Below are positions 16,499 to 25,129 of a stretch of 64,000 nucleotides of DNA, one piece after another. The notes below the pieces were generated by a model. The model searched no databases. It saw nothing but the letters and a program-made list of their open reading frames with translations, and had not been told where the DNA came from. The stretch is from positions 62,001-126,000 of the forward strand of contig CAVQVT010000011.1 in NCBI GenBank assembly GCA_963717255.1, in the 5' to 3' direction. Position 1 is the first letter of the stretch. Each line of letters opens with the position of its first letter. The position numbers were made by a program, and so were the translations under genes. The stretch is from CAIYQJ01 sp963717255 (lineage in GTDB: Bacteria; Chloroflexota; Limnocylindria; Limnocylindrales; CSP1-4).

Positions 16499-18832
16499 TG
16501 ACGGCGCCTCGCCGATCGGGGCGGTCGACGCCGAAGTCGACCTCCACGCGGAGCACCTCGCGGGCGCGGCGCCGGCCCACGTACACCGCACCGTCGGTCG
16601 ACGTCGCTCCCGAGGTCGTCCGCTCGATCGTCGGGATCGTCCTCATGGTCCTCGGCGCGATCCTGCTCATCGGGTTGCTGCTGCCGGGGAAGGGCGTCCT
16701 CACCGACTGGATCCGGGACATCTTCGCGCCCTGGTTCGGGACGGGCCGCTACCTCCTTCCGTTCCTCCTGCTCGCCCTGGGCATCTACGTCGAGCGGGTG
16801 GGGCGTCGGGCCGGCTGGGGCTGGACGCTGCTCGGCGTGACGGTCGCGTTCGTCGGTCTGCTCGGGGTGATGGCGGTCATCGTCGGCGCCGGGTACCTCG
16901 AGGGACGGAGCGGCGGCCGGATCGGGTCGTTCATCGCGGACACGTTGACGCCGCTCATCACGGCGCCCGGGACGTTCGTCGTGAGCCTCGCGATCCTCGT
17001 CATCGGCGTCCTCATCGCGCTCAACGCCACGCTCGGGTCGCTCCTGCGGCCGATGTGGGACGCGGCGCGGACGACCGGCGGCGTCCTGCTCGCACCGCGC
17101 CCGCCGGCCGAGGCGGGTGGCAACGGGAAGGTGGCGGACGCTGCCCGCGGGGGTGCGGACGCGAAGGGCGCGCCCGCGGGCAGGGGCGTGCGCGGCGGCA
17201 ACGGGTGGGTCGAGGTGCCGACGCCGGTCCCGACACCGACACCGACGCCGCTGTCGGCGGTCCTCGGGCCGGGGCCGGAATCGAGTGGGACGGCGGTCGC
17301 AGCCGGCGTCGCGACCGCGGCGACGGACGTCGAAGAGGAAGACCTCACCGATTCCTCGGGTGCACCGAAGCCACGCGAACACCGGCCATACGCTCTCCCG
17401 CCTCTGACCCTGCTCGACGACGTCGCGCCCCAGAGCGGCGACAGTCGGATGGACCACGCGCAGAACGCGCGAGATCATCGAGGCGAAGCTCGCAAGCTTC
17501 GGCATCCAGGTCCGGGTCACGGGCTGGAACGCCGGTCCGGTCGTCACGCAGTACGAGGTCAAACCGGACGATGCGGTCAAGGTCGCCAAGATCGAGTCCG
17601 TCTCCGACGACCTCGCGATGGCTCTGGCCGCGCGGACCATCCGGATCGAGGCTCCGATCCCCGGCAAGACCGTCGTGGGGATCGAGATCCCCAACGTGGA
17701 CTTCAACGTCGTCCGCATGCGTCGGATCCTGGAGTCGGAAGAAGCCAAGGTCGTCGACTCGAAGCTCGCATTCGCCCTGGGCCGCGACGTTGCGGGCCAT
17801 GCCCGGATGACGGACCTCGGCAAGATGCCCCATCTGCTCATCGCCGGGCAGACGGGCTCGGGCAAGAGCGTCATGGTCAACGCGCTGATCACCAGCCTGC
17901 TCATGCGGGCGACTCCCGAAGACGTGCGCCTGATCCTCGTCGACATGAAGGGCGGCGTGGAGCTGGCGAACTACAAGGGCGCGCCGCACCTCTACGTGCC
18001 GATCATCAGCGAGACGAGCCGCGCGAAGGCCGCGCTGCAGTGGGCGGCGCGCGAGATGGACATGCGCTACCGGCGATTCGCCGGCGCTTCCGCCCGCAAC
18101 CTCGCGATGTTCAACGAGGCGCGCGCCGACCCGGCCGATCGCCTGCCTCAGATCGTCATCGTCATCGACGAGCTCGCCGACCTCATGCTCCGCGACGGCC
18201 GGAGCATCGAGGAGTCGATCGTCCGGATCGCGCAGAAGGCGCGCGCGACCGGCATCCACCTCGTCCTCGCGACCCAGCGCCCGTCGGTCAACGTCGTCAC
18301 CGGGCTCATCAAAGCGAACCTCCCGAGCCGCATCGCCTTCGCGATGGCGTCGCAGATCGACAGCCGGACCATCCTCGACGCTCCCGGCGCCGAGGACCTG
18401 ATCGGCCGCGGCGACATGCTCTTCCTGCCGTCCGACCTGCCGAAGCCGATCCGCCTCCAGGGTGTCTTCGTGTCGGACAAGGAGATCGGCAAGGTCGTCG
18501 ACCACTGGCGCGCGGAGGCCGAGCCGCACTACGACCTCAGCATCGTGGAGAGCGACGAGGACTCGACGGGTCGCGTCGAGGACGTCGAGAGCGACGACAC
18601 GGACCGCCTCTTCCACGACGCCGTGCAGGTCATCCAGGAGTACGACCGCGCCTCGGCCTCGCTCCTCCAGCGCCGACTGAAGATCGGCTATGCCCGGGCC
18701 GCGCGGATCATCGACCAGCTCGAGGCCCACGGCTACATCGGCCCCTTCGACGGCTCGAACGCCCGCCAGGTCCTCCGCCGCGAGGTCCCCGACGCGCGAG
18801 GAGGCGGAGACTCCGACGAGGACGGGCTCTGA
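16498..18832 (+). CDS. ftsK: DNA translocase FtsK (frameshift in linker)
   Basis: Septal DNA pump for chromosome segregation. The N-terminal part has about four membrane helices (residues ~35-180), then a Pro/Thr/Ala-rich linker. The motor begins near base 17465 with REIIEAKLASFGIQV and GPVVTQYEV. It has Walker A GQTGSGKSV, Walker B IVIVIDELADLM, TQRPSVNVVTG and a C-terminal gamma winged helix (residues after DTDRLFHDAVQVI). The N-terminal half and the motor are in different frames; the switch lies around 17440-17475, so one base is extra or two are missing. ATG 16498 overlaps the rnj stop and the ftsK stop overlaps the next ATG. Confidence 0.9.
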
Positions 18833-20275
18833 TGTCGTCGCGTGACGACCAGGCTCGCCCACAGGGCACGGCAGGGATCCGGCGGCCGTCGCTGACGCGC
18901 CCGCGCCTCCCCACGACGATCCCCGGCGACGCCGGCCGCCTCGTGAGCCGCGTCCGCGGGGAGCGACCTCCCGCCCCGGTCCGCCCCGCCGAGCCGCCGC
19001 TCGGCGAGCGCCTGGCGGCCGCCCGTGAGCACAAGGGCGTGGACCTCACGCGCGCCGAGCGCGACACGAAGATCCGGATGCGGTACCTCGCGGCGCTCGA
19101 GCGTGGCGATTACCGGGATCTTCCCGGGGCGGTCTACACGAAGGGCTTCCTTCGCAACTACGCGCAGTACCTGGGGCTCGACCCGGACGACGTCCTCCGC
19201 CAGTGGCGGCGCGAGCGGGGGGAGACGGAGGCGGAGCCGATCGTCGTCGTTCCGCGGGGGCTCGACGCGCCGCGACCGACGCTCACCATCGGGCGCGGCA
19301 CGATCTTCGCCGTCCTCCTCGCGGTCGGCGTGGCGCTCTTCGTCGGCTACCTCGGCGTGCAGCTGTTCCGCTTCTCGCAGCCGCCGTCGATCTCGATCAC
19401 CGATCCGCTGAACGCCGTCATCGACGTCGACCCGTCCGCGACCTCGTACACCCTCCGAGGGACCACGACGGCCGGGTCGACCGTCTCGATCGAGACGCCA
19501 GGCCGGGAGACCGTCCGCGTGACCGCAGGTCCCGATGGGCGGTGGTCGGCGCAGGTCGAGCTCGTCCGGGGCCGGAACCAGTTCGACGCGACCGCCACCG
19601 ATTCCGACACGGGGAAGACGAGCCCGACGCCGGCGACGGTCTACATCACGGTGCCGTTCGGCACCGCGACGGCTCCGATCGTGACCCTCGACTCCCCGGC
19701 GGACGCGGCGACGTTCGAGAACGGCGCGATCCCTGTCTCCGGGCTCGCAAAGGGCGCGGAGAGCGTGACCGTGAGCGCCGCGTACCTCGGGCCCCCCGCC
19801 GGTGCCCCCGCGAGCGCCAAGAACGCCACACCTCCGCCGGCGCCGAAGCCGGCGAAGGCCGACGTGACGGCCGAGGGCGCCTTCTCCGTGCCCCTGCAGC
19901 TGGCGTCGGGACGGTGGACGCTGACGATCACGGCCCGCAGCCCGCAGGACCAGTCGACGACGCTGACGCGGACGGTGACCGTCGCGTTCAGCGGCGTCTC
20001 CGTCGTCGTGAAGCTCGAGGGTGGCAAGGCGCGGATCACCGCGTGGGTGGACGGGAAGGCGGATCCGAAGACCGGCGCGGCCGGCAAGGTGATCGCCGAC
20101 GGCAAGTCGCTCGCGTTCACCGGCGACAAGACGGTCGAGGTCCGGAGCAGCGACCCGAGCGTGACGTACGTGACCGTGAACGGGAAGGACCTCGGCGCGA
20201 TCGGCGGATACGACGGCGACGCAGTCGTGGATCTACACCCCCAAGGGTGCCCCGAAGCAGTCGAAGCGCCAGTGA
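18832..20275 (+). CDS. RodZ-like membrane protein with HTH and Ig-like domains (frameshift near C-terminus)
   Basis: The N-terminal helix-turn-helix of the RodZ type covers about residues 60-130 (LGERLAAAREHKGVDLTRA, YLAALERGDY, GAVYTKGFLRNYAQYLGLD). One membrane helix follows near residues 160-182 (TIFAVLLAVGVALFVGYLG). The outer part has two Ig-like segments (~190-285 and ~285-390) and a C-terminal DUF4115-like fold with VRSSDPSVTYVTVNGKDLG. RodZ links MreB to the cell wall machinery. The natural end (WIYTPKGAPKQSKRQ) is one frame away and closes in TGA 20273-20275, overlapping the next GTG. A +1 change near 20215-20235 is needed. Unchanged, the frame runs on into pncC. Confidence 0.82.
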
Positions 20276-20808
20276 CCGGTCCGGCAGGCGCGGAGCGGCG
20301 GCCGGCGGAGGAGGACGACCTCGTCTCCCTCGCGGACGCGGTGCGTGCGGCCTGCGTCGCCCGCGGGCTGACCGTGGCGACCGCCGAGTCGTGCACGGGC
20401 GGACTTGTCGGCCACTTGCTCACCGAGGTCCCCGGGGCGAGCGCCTGCCTGGTCGGCGGGGTCGTGGCGTACGCCGACCGCGCGAAGGTCGCCCTGCTCG
20501 GGGTCGACCCTGCGGTCCTCGCGACCGAGGGTGCAGTGAGCGAGCCCGTCGCGACGGCGATGGCCGAAGGGGCGCGCGCGAGGCTCGGCACCGACCTCGC
20601 GGTCTCGGTCACGGGGATCGCTGGGCCGGACGGCGGGACCCCGGCCAAGCCCGTCGGTCTCACCTTCGTGGCGCTGGCGGGACCGGACGGCACCGAGGTG
20701 CGACGGTGCCTCTGGACGGGCGACAGGCGCACGAACAAGACGGAGAGCGCGCGGGCAGCGCTCGCGATGCTTCTCGCGGCGGCTGAGCGGTCCCCGGCGC
20801 ATACTTGA
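20272..20808 (+). CDS. pncC: Nicotinamide-nucleotide amidohydrolase PncC (CinA C-terminal domain)
   Basis: Deamidates nicotinamide mononucleotide to nicotinic acid mononucleotide in pyridine-nucleotide salvage. The 178-residue protein is a stand-alone CinA C-terminal domain: TAESCTGGLVGHLLTEVPGAS, the SEPVA segment, VTGIAGPDGGTPAKPVGLTF, and RTNKTESARAALAML. The N-terminal MoaB-like domain of full CinA is absent. GTG 20272 makes a GTGA overlap with the stop inferred for the RodZ-like gene. It lies in the ftsK operon, a frequent place for cinA in Gram-positive-like genomes, often next to recA; here recA is 32 kb away. Confidence 0.9.
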   Translation: MTGPAGAERRPAEEDDLVSLADAVRAACVARGLTVATAESCTGGLVGHLLTEVPGASACLVGGVVAYADRAKVALLGVDPAVLATEGAVSEPVATAMAEGARARLGTDLAVSVTGIAGPDGGTPAKPVGLTFVALAGPDGTEVRRCLWTGDRRTNKTESARAALAMLLAAAERSPAHT

Positions 20809-20827
20809 GGCGACGCCCGGGGTCATG

Positions 20828-20852
20828 GGCGGCGCGCGGTCGCTGCGCCGCC
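20828..20852 (+). terminator. Hairpin between pncC and yajQ
   Basis: GGCGGCGC (20828-20835) pairs perfectly with GCGCCGCC (20845-20852) across a 9-base loop. It is 20 bases after the pncC stop and has no T run. It may end the asd-ftsK-pncC transcript; a weak CATACT at 20800-20805 could serve yajQ. Confidence 0.4.
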
Positions 20853-20883
20853 GGTGGGTGTCTGCAGGAGACGGGGAGGGTCG

Positions 20884-21375
20884 ATGGCCGGCGAGTCTTC
20901 CTTCGACGTGGTGAGCGATTTCGACGTCCAGGAGCTGCGCAACGCGCTCGACCAGGTGCGCCGCGAGGTCGCCCAGCGGTACGACTTCAAGGGCGTGCAG
21001 GTCGACCTCGAGCAGGGTCGCGACGAGCTGACCCTCGTGACGAGCGACGAGTACCGCGCGGAGGCGGTGAAGGACCTCATCGAGTCGAAGGCGGTCCGGC
21101 GGAACCTGGCGCTGAAGATCTTCGACTGGGGGAAGGTCGAGCCGGTCGGTGGGAACCGCGTCCGCCAGCGGATCGGCCTCCGCCGTGGGCTCTCGGAGGA
21201 GAACGCGAAGAAGATCACGAAGATCATCCGGGACGAGTTCCCGAAGTGCCACGGCCAGATCCAGGGCGATGCGGTGCGCGTGAGCTCGAAGGTCAAAGAC
21301 GAGCTGCAGCGCGTCATCGCCCGCCTCCGCGAGCTCGACCTCGACGTCGCGCTCCAGTTCACCAACTACCGCTGA
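20884..21375 (+). CDS. yajQ: YajQ-family nucleotide-binding protein
   Basis: Small two-domain protein of 163 residues, the normal family length; YajQ homologues bind nucleotides, cyclic di-GMP or RNA in other bacteria. The N-terminus is SFDVVSDFDVQELRNALDQVRREVAQRYDFKG; LIESKAVRRNLALKIFDWG, VRQRIGLRRGLS and the C-terminal LQFTNYR are also typical. ATG 20884 follows GGGGAGGG; an in-frame ATG 30 bases upstream lies before that site. The family is certain, the physiological role is not. It may be transcribed from its own promoter after the hairpin that follows pncC. Confidence 0.92.
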   Translation: MAGESSFDVVSDFDVQELRNALDQVRREVAQRYDFKGVQVDLEQGRDELTLVTSDEYRAEAVKDLIESKAVRRNLALKIFDWGKVEPVGGNRVRQRIGLRRGLSEENAKKITKIIRDEFPKCHGQIQGDAVRVSSKVKDELQRVIARLRELDLDVALQFTNYR

Positions 21376-21415
21376 CACCCGTCGGCGCCAGCCACTCCAG
21401 CAGGCGGTCCCAGCC

Positions 21416-23519
21416 ATGACCTCTCCGGAACCGACCGCGCCCGCGCCCGGTCGTACCATCGCCCGTCTCCTCGCCGACGCGCTCGTCGCCACCGGCGTGG
21501 ACGTCGCGTTCACCGTCCCCGGCGAGAGCTTCCTCCCGCTCCTCGATGCGCTCGACGCGCGGGGGATCCGCGTGGTGGCGACACGCCACGAAGGGGCCGC
21601 GGCCTTCATGGCCGAGGCGTGGGGCCAGCTCGCCGGCCGGCCCGCGGCCGTGCTCGGCACGCGCGGCGTGGGGGCCGCGAACATGGCGATCGGGATCGTC
21701 ACCGCACACGCCGACTCCACGCCGATGATCGCGATCGTGGGGCAGGTGCGGCGCGACCGCCTCGGGCGCGAAGCCTTCCAGGAGGTGGACATCGCCGGAT
21801 CCGTCGGCCGGCTCGCGAAGTGGGCGGTCGAGATCCGCGACCCGGAGGTCGCCCCCGGCGCCATCGAGGAGGCGCTGCACCGTGCCGTCGACGGCCGGCC
21901 GGGCCCCGTCCTCATCTCGATCCCGGAGGACGTCCTCGAGGAGACGACCGCCGACGCGACGTTTCAGCGGGTCCACGCGCCCGCCCGAGCGCCGCGCACC
22001 CGAGCCCTCGCTCCCGCGAGTCTCGGCGATCCTGCGGCTGCTCGCCGCGGGCCGCCGGCCCGTGATCCTCGCCGGGGCCGGCGTCCTGCGTTCCCGCGGG
22101 ACGCGCGACCTCGTGCGCCTCGCGGAGACCCTCGAAGTGCCGGTCGTGGCCGCATGGCGGCGCGGGGACGCCTTCCCCAACGACCACCGCCTCTACCTGG
22201 GCATGGCCGGCTTCGGCGCGCCGGAGGTGGTCCGGGAGCGACTCGCGACCGCGGACGCGCTCCTCGTCCTCGGGTCCCGGCTCTCCGAGGTGACGACGTT
22301 CGGCTACACGATCCCGGCCGATGGGGCCCGCTGGGCTCACGTGGATCGTGAGCCGCGCGCGGCCGACGAGGGGTCGAGCCGGGGTCCGGAGCTCGCCCTG
22401 GCGGGCGACGCCGACGCCTTCCTCCGCGCGGCCCTCCGTGCGGTGTCGGGCGCCGTGCACGACAAGGCCAGCTACGACACCCGCCGGACCGCCAACGCCG
22501 CGGACAGAGCCGCGTACCTCGCGGCCGCGTCCGTCGCGGAGGGCCCCTCGAGCGACGCCGGCGTCCATCCCGGCAAGGCCGTCGCGGCCCTCCAGTCCGC
22601 GCTGCCGGCGACCGCGGTGGTCACGACCGACGCGGGCAACTTCGCAGGCTGGCTGGCGCGCGGGTTCCGCTTCCGGCGGCCCGGCACCTTCCTTGGCCCG
22701 ACCTCCGGCGCGATGGGCTACGCGCTCCCCGCGGCGATCGCGGCCGCGATCTGGGCGCCCGACCGTGCCGCGGTCGCGGTCGCGGGGGACGGCGGCTTCG
22801 CGATGACGATGGCCGAGCTGGAGACGGCGGTGCGGCACCGACTTCCGGTCGTGGCCGTCGTCTTCGACGACCGCCGCTACGGGATGATCCGCGACCACCA
22901 GGTGCAGGGCGGCCACGGCACCGTGGCGACCGACCTGGGCCCCGTGGACTTCGCGGCCGTCGCACGCGGTCTCGGGGCCCGCGGGGTCACCGTCTCGCGC
23001 GACGACGAGCTGGGCCCGGCGCTCGCGGAGGCGGTCCGATCCGGCGAGCCGACGGTCGTCCACCTGCTCCTCGATCGCTCGTGGGTGGCCGTGGGTCGGC
23101 GTGAGGAGGCCGTGGCGGTCGAGGAGGCCGTGATCGTCGAGGACGGCGCCGACCGCACCGTCGAGACCGTCGAGGTCCTCGAGACCACGGCGGTCGTGGA
23201 GGAGATCGCCGACGGCACCGTGGAGACCGTCGAGGTCATCGAGACCACGGCGGTCGTGGGGACCGTGGCCGACGAAACCGGTACGGTCGTCGAAGTCGTC
23301 GACGTGACGGACACCGTCGAGGTCGCGGTCGACGCATCCGGTGACGCCGTGAGCGTCGAGGAGGTGACGATCGTGGAGGCCGTCGTCGACGCGGAGGAAG
23401 CCGTTCCGGTGGTCGCCGACGCCGGGACCTCCGCTGCCGCGGAGGATGCCGCCTGGACGGACACCGTCGCCGCTGCCGACGCCCCGGAGGTCGCCGCCCC
23501 GGCCGACCAGGGCGCATGA
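21416..23519 (+). CDS. Thiamine-diphosphate-dependent acetolactate-synthase-like enzyme with repetitive acidic tail (frameshift)
   Basis: Three-domain ThDP enzyme of the acetohydroxyacid synthase superfamily. The N-terminal PYR domain has FTVPGESFLPLLDAL, catalytic E59 in TRHEGAAAFMAEAWG, and the GQVRRDRLGREAFQEVD segment. The central domain has RRPVILAGAGVL. The PP domain has GDGGFAMTMAELETAV and ends in FDDRRYG. An acetolactate product is not proven, and no small subunit is nearby. N- and C-terminal parts are in different frames; the switch lies at 21960-22010, just after the PYR domain. After the catalytic end at about 23090, some 140 residues of Val/Glu/Thr/Ala-rich tail follow with a 20-residue repeat. 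The stop overlaps murC (ATGA). Confidence 0.84.
23149..23257 (+). repeat. Tandem 60-bp repeat in the ThDP-enzyme tail
   Basis: Bases 23149-23197 and 23209-23257 are about 94 percent identical with an exact 60-base period, so the reading frame is kept. Each copy encodes a D-x-TVETVEV-x-ETTAVV block. A third, degenerate copy follows (TGTVVEVVDVTDTVEV). Confidence 0.8.
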
Positions 23520-25111
23520 CCCGGACCGCCGAAGACATCGCGCAGGGACTGGACGCGCCCCGCGCCGGCCGGCCGATCCCGGCGGGGGAGCGGGTGCACG
23601 TCCTCGGCATCGGCGGGGCGGCGGCGGCGAGCGCCGCTCTCCTCGCGCAGGCAGCGGGCGCGCTCGTCGACGGCTGCGACACCGGTGGGCCGGGGCCGTA
23701 CACGCTGGAGCTCGACGCCGCCGGGATCGCCGTCGCGCCCGAGCACGACCCGCGGCACGTGACGGACGGGACGGCCCCGGTCGTCGACCTCTGCGCCGTC
23801 ACGAAGGCGATCACCTCCGTCGCGCCGGACCTTCCCGAGCTCCACGCGGCAGCCGCAGCGGGGATCCACCTCGTCTCGTGCCAGCAGCTCATCGCCGACG
23901 CGGCCGCGACGCGCGGGCTGCGGACGATCGGGATCGCCGGGACTCACGGGAAGTCGACGACCTCGGGGTGGGTGACGCACCTTCTCGCCGAGGCGGGGCG
24001 AGATCCCACGGCGTTCGTCGGCGCCCTCATGCCGGCGGCCCTGACGGGCGGTCTCGCGTCCACGGTCCGCCTCGGGAACGGGCGTGACTTCGTCGTCGAG
24101 GCGGACGAGTACGCGGGGAACTTCGATCCGTACCGGCCGGCCATCGGGGTGCTCCTCAACGCGGACTGGGACCATCCGGACGTCTTCGCGGACCGGGCCG
24201 CCGTCGTCACGACGTTCGAACGGTGGATCCGCAGGTTCGACGGGGGAGGGGAGGAGCCGGTCCTTGCCGTGGGCCCGGGCGACAAGGGCGCCGCGGAGGT
24301 GCTCGCGCGCCTCGGCACCTGGGAGGGGCGGGTGATCGCGTTCCGCGTCATCGGTCCGGGCGACGCGATCGCGCCGGCTGACGCGCTGCGTGCGCTCGCC
24401 TCGGGCCCCCGCACCGCCGCCGGGGCCGCCGCGCCTCTCGTCGGACGCCTCCGGATCGACGAGGAGGGCCTCTCCCACCTCGAGGTCCACGGCCTGCCTG
24501 GGGCCGGCCCCGTCGGGGTCCCGCTCCGCCTCGTGGGTCGCCACTACGCTCACGACGCGCTGGGAGCGGCCGCCGTCGGGCTGGCGGCGGGCCTCACGGC
24601 CGACGAGGTCGCCCGGGGCCTCGCCTCCTTCCCGGGCGTCGGGCGCCGGTTCGAGCTGAAGGGCGATGTGGCGGGTATCGTCGTCATCGACGACTACGGG
24701 CATCACCCGACGGCGATCGCGACGACCTTGGAGGCCGCGCGCTCGCGCTACCCGGGGAGGCGCCTCTGGGCAGTCTACGAACCCCTCACGTACCACCGAA
24801 CGGCCACGCTGATCGAGGAGTTCGCGGACGTCCTGGCGACGGCCGACCGTGTCGTGGTCGCCGAGATCTACGCGGTGCGTGATCCGGACACGTCGATCAC
24901 GTCGGCCGCATCCCTCGCGGCCGCGGTGAACCGCCGCGGTCGCGCTCCGGCGGTCGCCCCGGGGACGGTGGAGGAGACCGCGGACGCGCTCTTCCCCGCA
25001 CTCGAGCCCGGCGACGTGGTCCTCGTCATGGGTGGCGGCCGATCGTACCTCCTCGCACAGCGCCTCGTGGACCTGCTCGCAGGCCGGGACCCGGGCGCGC
25101 CGGCAGGGTAG
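23516..25111 (+). CDS. murC: UDP-N-acetylmuramate--L-alanine ligase (MurC-type Mur ligase)
   Basis: ATP-dependent ligase for the first amino acid of the peptidoglycan stem. The 531-residue protein has an N-terminal Rossmann domain (VHVLGIGGAAAAS), the P-loop GTHGKSTT (142-149), VEADEYAGNFDPYRP, LNADWDHPD, then GRHYAHDALGAAAVG, FPGVGRRFELKG, DYGHHPTAI and VYEPLTYHRT. MurC is the best fit, with Mpl-like recycling ligases as the alternative. The DEYAGNF and NADWDHPD segments differ from textbook MurC. It overlaps the upstream ThDP gene by ATGA and has no other mur or fts neighbours, so it is outside a dcw cluster. Confidence 0.85.
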   Translation: MTRTAEDIAQGLDAPRAGRPIPAGERVHVLGIGGAAAASAALLAQAAGALVDGCDTGGPGPYTLELDAAGIAVAPEHDPRHVTDGTAPVVDLCAVTKAITSVAPDLPELHAAAAAGIHLVSCQQLIADAAATRGLRTIGIAGTHGKSTTSGWVTHLLAEAGRDPTAFVGALMPAALTGGLASTVRLGNGRDFVVEADEYAGNFDPYRPAIGVLLNADWDHPDVFADRAAVVTTFERWIRRFDGGGEEPVLAVGPGDKGAAEVLARLGTWEGRVIAFRVIGPGDAIAPADALRALASGPRTAAGAAAPLVGRLRIDEEGLSHLEVHGLPGAGPVGVPLRLVGRHYAHDALGAAAVGLAAGLTADEVARGLASFPGVGRRFELKGDVAGIVVIDDYGHHPTAIATTLEAARSRYPGRRLWAVYEPLTYHRTATLIEEFADVLATADRVVVAEIYAVRDPDTSITSAASLAAAVNRRGRAPAVAPGTVEETADALFPALEPGDVVLVMGGGRSYLLAQRLVDLLAGRDPGAPAG

Positions 25112-25129
25112 GGGACGGCTCCCGACCCG

